From NCBI GenBank assembly GCA_963813415.1, contig CAWEYW010000008.1:62001-126000 (forward strand): a DNA stretch of 64,000 nt, read 5' to 3'. Position 1 is the stretch's first letter, and each line of letters starts with the position of its first letter. Both the position numbers and the translations under genes were made by a program. The notes under the pieces are model-generated. The model was given only the letters and a program-made list of their open reading frames with translations, was not told where the DNA came from and did no database searches. The DNA comes from CAIWHR01 sp963813415. Its GTDB lineage: Bacteria > Pseudomonadota > Gammaproteobacteria > Burkholderiales > Casimicrobiaceae. Positions 43,895-53,180 of the stretch are shown one piece after another.

Positions 43895-44803
43895 GTGAAG
43901 GCGCGCACTTCCACGCACATTCCGGCCGCAGCCGTCGGCATGATCCTCGCCGCGGTGCTGTGCTTCTCGATCCTCGATTCGATGATCAAGTCCCTGGCGC
44001 CGCGGTACCCGGTCCCGCTGCTGGTATGGGCCCGGTACGGCGTGCAGGCCCTCGCCATGCTGCTCTGGTTCGGCCCGAGCATGGGCGTGGCGCTGCTGCG
44101 CACCCGCCACCCGCGCGTGCAACTCCTGCGTGGCGCCATCCTCGTGCTCTCGTCGATCTTCTTCGTCAACGCGCTGCGCTTCCTTCCGCTCGCCGACGCG
44201 ACCGCCATCAACTACTCGACCCCGACGGTCGTCGTCCTGCTGGCCGTCATCTTCCTGCATGAAAGGATGACCCGGCCGCGGATCGCGTTCGTCGTCGCGG
44301 GCGTGATCGGCATGACCCTCATCGTGCGTCCGGGCGCGCAGCTCTTCCAGGGCGCGTCCCTGCTCGCGCTGGGCGCTGCTGCCTGCTATGCCACGTTCCA
44401 GATCCTGACCCGCAAGCTCGCCGACGAGGATTCGCGCGTGCTGCTGTTCTACCCGGCGCTGGTCGGAACGCTGCTGCTCACCCTCGCGCTGCCCTCGCTC
44501 AGGCTGCCCGGCGGCATCCCGTGGCAGGACGTGCTGCTGATCGTCATTGCGGGGCTCTTCGGCACCATCGGGCACTTCCTGTTCATCCTGGCGTTCCAGC
44601 GCGCGCCGGCGTCGGGCCTCACGCCCTTCACCTACATGCAGCTGGTGTGGGCCACGCTCATCGGGTGGTTCGTGTTCGGCGATTTCCCCGCCCGGCTCAC
44701 GTTGATCGGCATGGGCGTCATCTCGGCCAGTGGCCTCCTGCTGACGTGGCACGAGCAGCGGCAGCAGCCGCGATCGCTGCGCGGACCACCTACGGTGGAT
44801 TGA
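43895..44803 (+). CDS. EamA/DMT family transporter
   Basis: This 302-residue protein has ten predicted membrane spans in two EamA repeats. Visible pieces are the first-repeat opening GMILAAVLCFSILDSMIKSL, the YSTPTVVVLLAVIFLHERMT motif and the second-repeat FTYMQLVWATLIGWFVFGDFP, each ending in the charged turn typical of the RhaT/YdcZ fold. The start is GTG 43895. Members export metabolites or take up amino acids and nucleosides; no substrate can be given. The dehydrogenase gene follows 85 bp later. Confidence 0.92.
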   Translation: MKARTSTHIPAAAVGMILAAVLCFSILDSMIKSLAPRYPVPLLVWARYGVQALAMLLWFGPSMGVALLRTRHPRVQLLRGAILVLSSIFFVNALRFLPLADATAINYSTPTVVVLLAVIFLHERMTRPRIAFVVAGVIGMTLIVRPGAQLFQGASLLALGAAACYATFQILTRKLADEDSRVLLFYPALVGTLLLTLALPSLRLPGGIPWQDVLLIVIAGLFGTIGHFLFILAFQRAPASGLTPFTYMQLVWATLIGWFVFGDFPARLTLIGMGVISASGLLLTWHEQRQQPRSLRGPPTVD

Positions 44804-44888
44804 GGCTCGCCTCCGCCCGCCTTGCTACCATCACGCATCGGTCACGCATCGGCCAATCGTGCGCGACCCCACTACTCGGGAGCACTCC

Positions 44889-45809
44889 ATGGACAAGCAA
44901 CCACGCATCGGCTTCGTCGGCCTCGGCCTCATGGGCCATGGCATGGCGAAGAATCTCGTCACCAAGGGCTTCCCGCTGACCGTGCGCGCGCACCGCAACC
45001 GCAAGCCGCTGGAAGATCTGCTCGCGGCCGGCGCCCGGGAGGTGACCACCAACGCGGAGCTCGCGCGCACCGCCGACATCGTGTTCCTGTGCGTGACCGG
45101 AGCCCCCGAGGTCGACGAAGTGATCAACGGTCCCGCCGGCATTCTCGAGGCAGCGCGCGAAGGGCTGATCGTCGTCGACACGTCGACCAGCGAACCCGCC
45201 GTGACGGCGCGGTTGCGCGATCTGCTCGCGACGCGCGGCACCCGTCTCGTCGACGCGCCGCTCGGTCGCACGCCGAAGGAAGCCGAGGAGGGGCGGCTCA
45301 ACATCATGGTCGGCGCCGATGATGCGACCTTCGCGCAATTGAAGCCGGTGCTGGCGGCGTTCTGCGAGAACGTGATCCATGTCGGCCCGCCCGGGCACGG
45401 CCATACGATCAAGCTCATCAACAATTTCATGGCCATGAGCACGGCCACCGCGCTGGCCGAGGCCTTCGCCACCGCGGCACGTGCCGGCGTGCCCGGCCGC
45501 AAGCTGTTCGAGGTGCTCGCCGCCGGCCCGAACAATTCCGGCATTCTCCAGATGGCCGCGGGTCGCATGCTGGAAGGCGATCTCACGGGGCTCAAGTTCA
45601 CGCTGGTGAACGCGATGAAGGATCTGCGCTACTACACGCATCTGGCGGAGTCGCTGCCGACCTCGGCGGTAGTGGGCGAAGCGGTCCACCAGACCCTCGT
45701 GCACGCGAACCTGCTGGGCTTCGGTGAAAGCTACATCGCGTCGCTGTTCGAGGCGCAGGAGAAGCTCTCGGGTGCACAGATCGTTCCGCGCGCTGCGGCA
45801 CACGACTGA
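44889..45809 (+). CDS. NAD(P)-dependent beta-hydroxyacid dehydrogenase
   Basis: This 306-residue enzyme belongs to the 3-hydroxyisobutyrate/tartronate-semialdehyde reductase family. It has the Rossmann loop GFVGLGLMGHGMAKNL, the VDTSTSEP and DAPLGRTPKEAEEG substrate loops, and the catalytic Lys in HTIKLINNFM. It reversibly reduces an aldehyde or keto acid to a beta-hydroxy acid. ATG 44889 is preferred (MDKQPRIGFVG). The epimerase gene starts 7 bp after it, so the three following genes probably share a transcript. Confidence 0.92.
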   Translation: MDKQPRIGFVGLGLMGHGMAKNLVTKGFPLTVRAHRNRKPLEDLLAAGAREVTTNAELARTADIVFLCVTGAPEVDEVINGPAGILEAAREGLIVVDTSTSEPAVTARLRDLLATRGTRLVDAPLGRTPKEAEEGRLNIMVGADDATFAQLKPVLAAFCENVIHVGPPGHGHTIKLINNFMAMSTATALAEAFATAARAGVPGRKLFEVLAAGPNNSGILQMAAGRMLEGDLTGLKFTLVNAMKDLRYYTHLAESLPTSAVVGEAVHQTLVHANLLGFGESYIASLFEAQEKLSGAQIVPRAAAHD

Positions 45810-45816
45810 TCGCCGG

Positions 45817-46869
45817 ATGCGCCTGCTGGTTCTCGGCGGCACGGTGTTCCTGGGCCGGCACACGGTCGAGGCCGCGCTCGCCCGCGGCCATGAAGTCACC
45901 ATCTTCACGCGCGGCCAGCACGGCAATCCGTGGGGCGCGAAGGTCGAGCAGCGTCTCGGCAATCGGGACCCGCGCAACGACGCCGGTCTCGCCTCGCTCG
46001 AACGGGGCGCGTGGGATGCGGTGATCGACACCAGCGGCTACCTGCCGCGCTGCGTCCGGGCGAGCGCCGAGCTCCTCGCGCAACGCGCACCGTTCTACCT
46101 GTTCGTGTCGTCCATGTCCGTCTATGCGGATGCCAGCCGCCCCGGGGTGAACGAGGATGCGCCGCTTGCGTCGCTGCCCGATCCGGCCACCGAGGCGGTT
46201 GCGGAACACTACGGCGCGCTCAAGGCCGCGTGCGAGGCCGTCGTGCGCGAGGTGTACGGCGAACCGTGCGCGCTCGTTCGTCCCGGCCTGATCGTGGGAC
46301 CGCACGATCCCACCGACCGGTTTGCCTACTGGCCGGCGCGCTTTCGTGCGCCGGACCTCCTCGGCGATCGTCCGGCGCGCGCCGTCGTGCCCGCGCCGGC
46401 CTCGCGTCCCATCCAGGTGATCGATGCACGCGACCTCGCGGGGTGGATGCTCGATGTCGTGGAATCGGGCACGCGCGGCGTGTACAACGCGTGCAGCCGC
46501 GCCGGACAATGGACGATGGGCGATCTCGTGGATGCGCTCGGCGCCGGTGACGCCGGCGTGACGCCCGCATGGCTGGATGACGAGATGCTGATCGAGCATG
46601 GCGTCACACCGTGGACGGGCTTGCCGCTCTGGCTGCCGCTCGACGATCCCGAGCATCGCGGCTTTTTCGCGTTCGACTGCGAGCGTGCGCACCGGGCGGG
46701 ACTGCGCTCGCGCCCGCTGGTCGACACCGTCGACGACACCGCGGCATGGCTCGCGACGCGCGACGCTGCAGGCACGTTCGCGCACCTGCTCGGCGCCGAC
46801 GCCGAACGTGCGCTTCTTGCCGGCCACGGCACGCGCGGGGGCGGCAGCGTGCCATCATCCGGCGTATGA
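45817..46869 (+). CDS. NAD-dependent epimerase/dehydratase (extended SDR)
   Basis: This 350-residue protein starts MRLLVLGGTVFLGRHTVEAAL, an NAD-binding loop of the extended short-chain dehydrogenase group. The catalytic-site Ser/Tyr/Lys is less clear: FVSSMSVY is present and a YGALKAACE segment supplies Tyr-x3-Lys. Relatives are annotated as nucleotide-sugar epimerases or RNA-binding CSP41-like proteins. ATG 45817 is chosen as the family start. It overlaps the phosphatase gene by 4 bp (ATGA). Confidence 0.88.
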   Translation: MRLLVLGGTVFLGRHTVEAALARGHEVTIFTRGQHGNPWGAKVEQRLGNRDPRNDAGLASLERGAWDAVIDTSGYLPRCVRASAELLAQRAPFYLFVSSMSVYADASRPGVNEDAPLASLPDPATEAVAEHYGALKAACEAVVREVYGEPCALVRPGLIVGPHDPTDRFAYWPARFRAPDLLGDRPARAVVPAPASRPIQVIDARDLAGWMLDVVESGTRGVYNACSRAGQWTMGDLVDALGAGDAGVTPAWLDDEMLIEHGVTPWTGLPLWLPLDDPEHRGFFAFDCERAHRAGLRSRPLVDTVDDTAAWLATRDAAGTFAHLLGADAERALLAGHGTRGGGSVPSSGV

Positions 46870-47669
46870 CGACCTCGGATACCGCGCTCGCCTACCGCGA
46901 TTTCGCGCTCGCCACTGCGCGCGAGGCAGGGCGCGCGATCCTGCCGCATTTCCGCGAACCCATCGTCATCGACAACAAGGGCCCATCGGCGCATTACGAC
47001 CCGGTCACCGAAGCCGACCGCGCTGCGGAGCACGTGATTCGCGCCGCCATCGGCGGGGCATACCCCGACCACGGCATCCGCGGCGAAGAGCACGGGTGGG
47101 AGCGCGGGCACTCGAGCACCACCTGGGTGGTCGACCCGATCGATGGCACGCGCAGCTTCATCCTCGGGCAGATGCACTGGGCCACCCTGATCGGCGTCAA
47201 TGACGGCGAGAACGTGCTCGCCGGCGTCGTGCATCAGCCCTACGTCGGTGAGTCGTTCATGGCCGTGCGCGACGGACCGGCGGAATGGACCCGCGGCACC
47301 GACCGGCGCATCCTGCGCACGCGGCCGTGCGCCTCCATCGAGACGTGCGTCGTCGCCTGCACCGATCCCAAGATGTTCACCACCGCCGAGGACCGCGCGG
47401 CGTTCGCGCGCGTCGCCGACCGTGCGCGGCTCGTGCGCTACGGCGGGGACTGCTATGCCTACTGCCTGCTGGCGATGGGCTTCATCGACGTGGTCATCGA
47501 GTCTTCGCTGCAGGCGTGGGACGTGCAGGCACTGATCCCGATCGTCGAAAGCGCCGGCGGCGTGATCACCACCTGGACCGGCGAGCGGTGCGACGAGGGC
47601 GGTGACGTGGTCGCGTGCGGTGATCGCTCGCTGCACGAGCGCGTGCTGGGGCGCCTGCAGGGCGACTGA
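46866..47669 (+). CDS. hisN: Inositol monophosphatase family protein, HisN-like
   Basis: This 267-residue phosphatase has the Mg-binding set GIRGEEHG, VVDPIDGTRSFI and the later WDVQALIPIVESAGG. The DGTRSFI form and the length are typical of HisN-type histidinol-phosphate phosphatases rather than SuhB. It is co-translated with the epimerase (4-bp overlap), which does not fit a histidine operon, so another sugar or polyol phosphate is possible. Confidence 0.85.
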   Translation: MTTSDTALAYRDFALATAREAGRAILPHFREPIVIDNKGPSAHYDPVTEADRAAEHVIRAAIGGAYPDHGIRGEEHGWERGHSSTTWVVDPIDGTRSFILGQMHWATLIGVNDGENVLAGVVHQPYVGESFMAVRDGPAEWTRGTDRRILRTRPCASIETCVVACTDPKMFTTAEDRAAFARVADRARLVRYGGDCYAYCLLAMGFIDVVIESSLQAWDVQALIPIVESAGGVITTWTGERCDEGGDVVACGDRSLHERVLGRLQGD

Positions 47670-47755
47670 GGCGCCGGCGAACCGGCGCCCGCAGCGGGGG
47701 TCTGACGGCCGTGCCGAGGCGTGCAGCGCCTGTCGGCATCACGGGGAGAGAACGC

Positions 47756-48847
47756 ATGGATGCGCGGACTGGGTCGCTCTGGGAGAATCCCCTCGGCACG
47801 GACGGGTTCGAGTTCATCGAATACGCTGCGCCGGACCCCCGGGCGCTCGGCGCGCTGTTCGAGCAGATGGGTTTCACCGCCATCGCGAAGCATCGCTCGA
47901 AGGACGTCCTGCTGTACCGCCAGGGCGAGATCAACTTCATCGTCAACGCCGAGCCGGGAAGCTTCGCACAGGCCTTCGCGCGGGTACACGGGCCGTCGAT
48001 TTGCGCCATGGCCTTCCGGGTCAGGGACGCCGCCATCGCCTATCGCCGGGCCGTGGAGCAGGGCGCCTGGGGCGTGGAAGCCCATCCGGGGCCGATGGAA
48101 CTCAGCATCCCGGCCATCAAGGGCATCGGCGACTCGCTGATCTATCTGGTGGATCGTTATCCCGGGGCGCCAGCCAACGCGGGCAGCCCGGTGTCGATCT
48201 ACGACATCGATTTCCAGCCCTTGCCGGGTGTCGACCAGCACCCCGTGGGTGCGGGGCTCAAGACCATCGACCACCTCACCCACAACGTCCACCGCGGCCG
48301 GATGGACGAGTGGGCGAGCTTCTACGAGCGGCTGTTCAACTTCCGCGAGATCCGCTATTTCGACATCGAGGGGAAGCTGACCGGGTTGCGCAGCAAGGCC
48401 ATGACGAGCCCCTGCGGCAGGATCCGCATCCCCATCAACGAAAGCGCGGACGACAAGAGCCAGATCCAGGAATACCTCCTGGCGTATCACGGCGAGGGCA
48501 TCCAGCACGTGGCACTCGGTACGGACGACATCTACACGACCGTCGAGCGGCTGCGCGCGGCCAGGGTGGATTTCCAGGATGCGCCGGACACCTACTACGA
48601 ACTCCTGGCCGAGCGGCTTCCGGGACACACCGAGGACACCGCCCGCCTCAAGGCCAACCACATCCTGCTCGACGGGGCGCCGGCCAAGGGCGAGATGCTG
48701 CTCCAGATCTTCACCCGGACGCTCATCGGCCCCATCTTTTTCGAGGTCATCCAGCGCAAGGGCAACGAGGGCTTCGGCGAAGGGAATTTCCGGGCGCTGT
48801 TCGAATCGATCGAGCTGGATCAGATCCGGCGCGGCGTCCTGGAATAG
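47756..48847 (+). CDS. hppD: 4-Hydroxyphenylpyruvate dioxygenase
   Basis: This 363-residue two-domain vicinal-oxygen-chelate enzyme turns 4-hydroxyphenylpyruvate into homogentisate in tyrosine breakdown. The iron ligands are visible: His in TIDHLTHNVH, His in GIQHVALGT and Glu in FFEVIQRKG, which also carries the substrate-specific Gln. ATG 47756 follows GGGGAGAG at a good distance. Homogentisate dioxygenase and later genes are not next to it, so it stands alone here. Confidence 0.96.
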   Translation: MDARTGSLWENPLGTDGFEFIEYAAPDPRALGALFEQMGFTAIAKHRSKDVLLYRQGEINFIVNAEPGSFAQAFARVHGPSICAMAFRVRDAAIAYRRAVEQGAWGVEAHPGPMELSIPAIKGIGDSLIYLVDRYPGAPANAGSPVSIYDIDFQPLPGVDQHPVGAGLKTIDHLTHNVHRGRMDEWASFYERLFNFREIRYFDIEGKLTGLRSKAMTSPCGRIRIPINESADDKSQIQEYLLAYHGEGIQHVALGTDDIYTTVERLRAARVDFQDAPDTYYELLAERLPGHTEDTARLKANHILLDGAPAKGEMLLQIFTRTLIGPIFFEVIQRKGNEGFGEGNFRALFESIELDQIRRGVLE

Positions 48848-49029
48848 CTCGCCCGGTCCCGGTGCGCCGCACCCCACGGGGCGCGATCTATCGTCGCACC
48901 CTTGAGGGGCCGCGGTGGTTGGCGAACCGCATTTCGACCCCATCTAAGGCAAGTTCGCCCCCTCGGGGGCTCCCTCGAAGCCCGGGTTGCGTGTAAGATT
49001 CGCCCCGCGTTGCTCTTTACGGTTCATTA

Positions 49030-50034
49030 GTGCTTACTCCTCTGGGATTCTCGCTTCTACGCCATCTGTCCGATGGCGCTTTTCATTCGGGCGAGGATCT
49101 CGCCGCGACGGTGGGGCTCACGCGCGCCCGCGTCTCGCAGGTGCTGAAGGATGCCGAAGCGGCTGGCCTCGCCCTGGAGCGCGTCAAGGGCCTCGGCTAC
49201 CGCCTGCTCGAAGCACCCCGTTTTCTCGATCCCAAGGTGGTGCGCGAGCGTCTCGACCGGCTCGCTGCCGAGCGTGGCATCGTCAGCCCGGTGCAGCTCG
49301 AGGTCGCCGATCAGGTCGACTCGACCTCGTCGGAGCTCATGCGCCGCTCGCAGCGTCGCGACATCCATGGCATGGCGCTCGCCTCCGAATGGCAGACGGC
49401 GGGCCGCGGCCGTCGGGGCCGCACCTGGACCGCCGTGGTCGGCGGCAGCCTCACGTTTTCACTGGGCTGGCGCTTCGAGCAGGGCGCCGGCTTCCTTGCC
49501 GGGCTTTCCCTCGCCGTAGGCGTTGCCGTGCTGCGCGCGCTCGAGGCGGAAGGCTGCACCGGCGTGGCGCTCAAGTGGCCCAATGACATCATCCATCGGC
49601 ATCTGAAGCTCGGCGGCATCCTCATCGAGCTCAATGGTGACGCGCTCGGCCCCTCGACCACGGTGATCGGCATCGGCCTCAACGTGCGGCTTCCCGAAGC
49701 GGCGCGCAAGGACATCACGGCGCCGGTCACGGACCTCACCAAGGTCATCGGCAAGAAGGGGCAGCCGGTCGACCGCAACCTGCTGCTCGCGCGGCTTTTG
49801 TCCGAGCTCGCGGCGGTCCTCGATCAATACGCACGCGACGGCTTCGCGCCGTTTGCGGCGGAGTGGCAGCACCGGCACGCCTACCAGGGCAAGCCAGTGC
49901 GCCTGCTGCTGCCGGACGGTGCCGTGGTGCACGGCAAGGTCGCCGGCGTGGACGCAAGCGGCGCGCTGGTGCTGGCCGACGGACCGCGCCGGGCGCGCTT
50001 CCTGTCCGGCGAGATTTCGCTGCGCCGCGCCTGA
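49030..50034 (+). CDS. birA: Biotin-[acetyl-CoA-carboxylase] ligase / BirA
   Basis: This 334-residue protein has an N-terminal winged-helix domain (residues 1-60, RARVSQVLKDAEAAGLALERV), which implies repressor function. The ligase domain has GRGRRGRTW (125-133) and KWPNDI, and a small C-terminal SH3-like domain follows. It joins biotin to carrier proteins and may also repress biotin genes. GTG 49030 is the start. It is the first of birA-coaX-SPOR, an order common in betaproteobacteria. Confidence 0.96.
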   Translation: MLTPLGFSLLRHLSDGAFHSGEDLAATVGLTRARVSQVLKDAEAAGLALERVKGLGYRLLEAPRFLDPKVVRERLDRLAAERGIVSPVQLEVADQVDSTSSELMRRSQRRDIHGMALASEWQTAGRGRRGRTWTAVVGGSLTFSLGWRFEQGAGFLAGLSLAVGVAVLRALEAEGCTGVALKWPNDIIHRHLKLGGILIELNGDALGPSTTVIGIGLNVRLPEAARKDITAPVTDLTKVIGKKGQPVDRNLLLARLLSELAAVLDQYARDGFAPFAAEWQHRHAYQGKPVRLLLPDGAVVHGKVAGVDASGALVLADGPRRARFLSGEISLRRA

Positions 50035-50052
50035 GGCTTCCGAACTGGGCGG

Positions 50053-50802
50053 ATGAGCCAGACGCTCGTTCTCGATATCGGCAACAGCCGCATGAAGTGG
50101 GGCCTGTACGGGCCGCGGGGCTGGATCAGCATGGGCGTCACGCCCAACGCCGAGATCGGCACCCTTTCGCTGCGTGATTGGCAGAACCTGCCCCGACCGG
50201 TCCGCGTGGTCGGTGTCAACGTTGCCGGCGAGGCCGCGCGCGTGCGCCTGGAAGCGCAAATCGCACGCTGGCGCATCGCTCCCGAATGGTTGACGTCGAG
50301 CGTGGCGGCATGCGGAGTGGTCAACGGCTATCGCGTTCCGGCGCAGCTCGGCGCCGACCGCTGGGCGTCGCTCATCGCCGCGCGCCAACGGGTGCTGGGT
50401 GCCGAGGCGATCACACCGGCCATCGTGGTGAACGCCGGAACTGCCGTGACCGTCGACGCGCTTTCCGGCGACGGCCGCTTTCTCGGCGGGTTGATCGTGC
50501 CGGGCTTGCGTCTCATGCTGCGCGGCCTCGCCGAAAACACCGCGGCGCTCAAGATGACGACCGGCGCCTTTGCCGCATTCCCTGACAGCACGGCCGACGC
50601 GCTCTACACCGGCGCGATGCAGGCGGTCACCGGAGCCATCGAGCAGATGCGTGCGCTCCTCGCGCACGCCGAGCAGGAGCCGCGCTGCTTTCTCGCGGGC
50701 GGTGCCGCCAACGAGATCGCGCCCCACCTTACCGGAGCCGTGGAGGTCGTGGATAATCTCGTGCTCGAGGGTGTGCTCGCCCTCGCCGACGCAAAAGTCT
50801 GA
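50053..50802 (+). CDS. coaX: Type III pantothenate kinase
   Basis: This 249-residue ASKHA-fold kinase begins TLVLDIGNSRMKWG and has the pantothenate motif LGADRWASLIAAR, the catalytic VVNAGTAVTVDAL and FLGGLIVPG. It phosphorylates pantothenate in the first step of CoA synthesis and is insensitive to CoA. It lies 18 bp after birA and is probably in one operon with it and the SPOR gene. Confidence 0.97.
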   Translation: MSQTLVLDIGNSRMKWGLYGPRGWISMGVTPNAEIGTLSLRDWQNLPRPVRVVGVNVAGEAARVRLEAQIARWRIAPEWLTSSVAACGVVNGYRVPAQLGADRWASLIAARQRVLGAEAITPAIVVNAGTAVTVDALSGDGRFLGGLIVPGLRLMLRGLAENTAALKMTTGAFAAFPDSTADALYTGAMQAVTGAIEQMRALLAHAEQEPRCFLAGGAANEIAPHLTGAVEVVDNLVLEGVLALADAKV

Positions 50803-50883
50803 TCGAACCTCCATGTCGCGCTCGCATCCGGCCCTTCCTCGACTGCCGGCAGCGGTACCGCGGTAGCCGCCAACGACCAGCGC

Positions 50884-51531
50884 ATGCGCACGCTTTTCTT
50901 CCTGCTGCTGCTGGCGAATCTCACCCTCTTCGGTTACATCCAGCTCGACAAGGTCGGCACCGGCGAAGCCGTACGGCTGCGCGAGCAGGTGCAGCCCGAG
51001 AAGATCCGCATCCTCACGCAGCAGCAGGTCGCCGCGCTCGGCCCGGACAAGACGGCAGCGCTGCCAAACGTATGCGCCGAGTGGGGGCCGTTCGGCGAAA
51101 CCGACCGGGTGCGCGCGCTTGCCGATATCGCGCCGCTGGGACTGGGCGCCCTCGTGTCGCAGAAGCGCATCGAGCCCGTCGCGTCGTACTGGGTCTACCT
51201 CTCGCCGTTCACGAGCCGTGCCGCCGCCGACCGGCGCGTCGCGACACTGCGCGATGCCGGCCTCACCGATCTCAGCGTCGTCGAGAACGGTCCTGACCGT
51301 TTCGCCATTTCCCTGGGGGTTTTCCGTACCGAGGAGGCTGCCGCCGCGCAGGCCGCGGATCTCGCCCGCCGCGGTGTCGCCAACGCGCGTTCGGGCCCGC
51401 GTCCGCTCATCGTGCAGACTGCGCTCGTCGTGCGGGATCCGCCGGCCAACGCCATTGCCCGCCTCAAGGAGCTGCAGCAGGCCTACGCAGGCACCGACAT
51501 CCGCATCGGCGCGTGCGCCAAGGGTTCCTGA
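50884..51531 (+). CDS. SPOR domain-containing protein
   Basis: This 215-residue protein has an N-terminal membrane anchor (MRTLFFLLLLANLTLFGYIQ), a linker and a SPOR domain at about 100-165 (YWVYLSPFTSRAAADRRVATL). SPOR domains bind denuded glycan strands of peptidoglycan, often at the division site. Its place after coaX is typical for betaproteobacteria. The start at ATG 50884 is 81 bp after the coaX stop. Confidence 0.88.
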   Translation: MRTLFFLLLLANLTLFGYIQLDKVGTGEAVRLREQVQPEKIRILTQQQVAALGPDKTAALPNVCAEWGPFGETDRVRALADIAPLGLGALVSQKRIEPVASYWVYLSPFTSRAAADRRVATLRDAGLTDLSVVENGPDRFAISLGVFRTEEAAAAQAADLARRGVANARSGPRPLIVQTALVVRDPPANAIARLKELQQAYAGTDIRIGACAKGS

Positions 51532-51539
51532 GTCGCACG

Positions 51540-52205
51540 ATGCCCGCCAAGCTGCCACTCGATCCCGGTGCGACCCGCGCCATCGAGGCCCGCGTCGCCG
51601 CCGTGGAGGCGCGCACCGGGGTCCAGATCGTTTGCGCCGTGCATGCCAGGTCCGACACGTATCCCGAGGTGCCCTGGCATGCGTTCGCGCTTGGTGTGGT
51701 CGCGACGGCCTTCATCACGACCCTTGCCGACTTGCGGTGGCCCGCCTGGAGCGCCCCGGCCACGCTGCTCCTCCATTCCACGCTGCTGCTGGCAGTAGGC
51801 GCGACATGTGCCATCACCACCCTTTTTTCCGCAACCGTAGCGCGGCTTTTCGTGGGGCGTGCCCGCCGCGCGGCCGAAGTCCGGGAGCGCGCACGCAGCG
51901 TGTTCGTCGACCATGCGTTGCATTCGACCCATGCGCGCACCGGCGTGCTGCTCTACGTCAGCCTGTTCGAGCGCGCGCTGGAGGTCGTGGCTGATCGCGG
52001 CTTCGACGGCCGGGTGAGCACTGAGGCGTGGAACGCCATTGCGCGCGCGATGCAGCCCGCGCTTGCGGAGGGTGATTGCCAGCGCGCATTGATCAACGGC
52101 CTCGACGTGCTCGAGGACCGCCTCCAGGCTGCCGGCTTCCGCAACGACGGGTCCAGGCGCAACGAGCTCGCCGACGCGCCCCTGCAGGAACGGGGCGCCG
52201 CATGA
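51540..52205 (+). CDS. TPM domain-containing membrane protein (1)
   Basis: This 221-residue protein has a short TPM-like N-terminal part (IEARVAAVEARTGVQIVCAV), a membrane hairpin at about 48-100 and a C-terminal TPM piece (HARTGVLLYVSLFERALEVV, CQRALINGLDVLEDRLQAA). The TPM domain has been reported as a phosphatase in plant TLP18.3. ATG 51540 overlaps nothing and follows the SPOR stop by 8 bp. Its stop overlaps the next TPM gene by 4 bp, so the two are co-translated. Confidence 0.85.
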   Translation: MPAKLPLDPGATRAIEARVAAVEARTGVQIVCAVHARSDTYPEVPWHAFALGVVATAFITTLADLRWPAWSAPATLLLHSTLLLAVGATCAITTLFSATVARLFVGRARRAAEVRERARSVFVDHALHSTHARTGVLLYVSLFERALEVVADRGFDGRVSTEAWNAIARAMQPALAEGDCQRALINGLDVLEDRLQAAGFRNDGSRRNELADAPLQERGAA

Positions 52206-53173
52206 CCCTCCGGCACGCACTGCGGCACGCGTCCGGTGCGACGCTGGTGATGGTGCTCGCGCTCCTCATCGCTGCCCTGGTGCCTGCATCCACGGCGCGC
52301 GCGACGGACGTCCCTTTCCTTACCGGTCGTGTCGTCGACAACGCCGAGATTCTCGCGCCCGCCACGCGCGAGCGCATCACCAGCGCCCTCAAGGCGCACG
52401 AGGAGCGCACGACCAATCAGGTCGCGGTGCTCACGGTGCGCTCGCTGGCCGGAGAAAGCGTCGAGGACTACGCCGTCCATGTGTTCGAGCAATGGAAACT
52501 CGGCCAGAAGGGCAAGGACAACGGCGTGCTGGTGGTGGTCGCGGCCCAGGACCGGCGCATGCGCATCGAGGTGGGTTACGGCCTCGAGGGCACGCTGCCG
52601 GACGTCGCGGCGGCGCGGATCATCCGTGACGTGATGACGCCGCGCTTCAAGGAAGGCAACTACGACAAGGGCATCGAGGACGGCGTTGCCGCGATCCTGG
52701 CACAGCTCGAAGGCCGCGCCGATGTGGGCGCGGCGCCGGCACCCGAACGGGCGGCGCAGACGAAGCTGCTCGACGTGAACACGCCGGATCTCGGCTGGCC
52801 GCTGCGGATTCTCCTCGGCGCATTCATTTTCGGCATCATCGGCATCTTCACCTTCGTCGGGATCATGACACCGGGCATTGGCTGGTTCCTGTACGTGTTC
52901 CTCATCCCGTTCTGGGCCATGTTTCCCATCGTGGTGCTCGGCACGAAAGGCGCGTTCACGCTGCTTTGCGTGTACGTGGTCGGCTACCCGATCGCCAAGA
53001 TCTCTCTGGCGCGCACGGAGTGGTACAAGAAGGCGGCCAAGGACCTGAAGCTCACGGGCCACGGGTCCGTCGGTGGAGTCGTGTTCTCCAGCGGCGGCGG
53101 TTCGTCGGGGGGCGGCGGCTTTTCCGGAGGGGGCGGCAGCTCCGGCGGCGGCGGCAGCTCCGGGAGCTGGTAA
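52202..53173 (+). CDS. TPM domain-containing exported protein (YgcG type)
   Basis: This 323-residue protein has a signal peptide ending near TARA, a TPM domain (about 40-180, ERTTNQVAVLTVRSLAGES, VGYGLEGTLPDVAAARII), two or three membrane spans (about 210-270) and a glycine/serine-rich C-terminal tail of about 30 residues. The tail ends in SSGSW as in YgcG proteins. Such proteins are usually next to a LemA gene; none is here. Its ATG lies within the stop of the previous TPM gene. Confidence 0.9.
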   Translation: MTLRHALRHASGATLVMVLALLIAALVPASTARATDVPFLTGRVVDNAEILAPATRERITSALKAHEERTTNQVAVLTVRSLAGESVEDYAVHVFEQWKLGQKGKDNGVLVVVAAQDRRMRIEVGYGLEGTLPDVAAARIIRDVMTPRFKEGNYDKGIEDGVAAILAQLEGRADVGAAPAPERAAQTKLLDVNTPDLGWPLRILLGAFIFGIIGIFTFVGIMTPGIGWFLYVFLIPFWAMFPIVVLGTKGAFTLLCVYVVGYPIAKISLARTEWYKKAAKDLKLTGHGSVGGVVFSSGGGSSGGGGFSGGGGSSGGGGSSGSW

Positions 53174-53180
53174 GCGGGCG

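Noticed and set aside
48957..48970. Perfect short palindrome GCCCCCTCGGGGGC between hppD and birA
   Set aside because: The loop would be too small and there is no U-tract, so it does not look like an intrinsic terminator; short GC palindromes are expected in this DNA.
53090..53170. Repetitive GGC-rich sequence, possible tandem repeat
   Set aside because: It encodes the Gly/Ser tail that is normal for YgcG-type TPM proteins.
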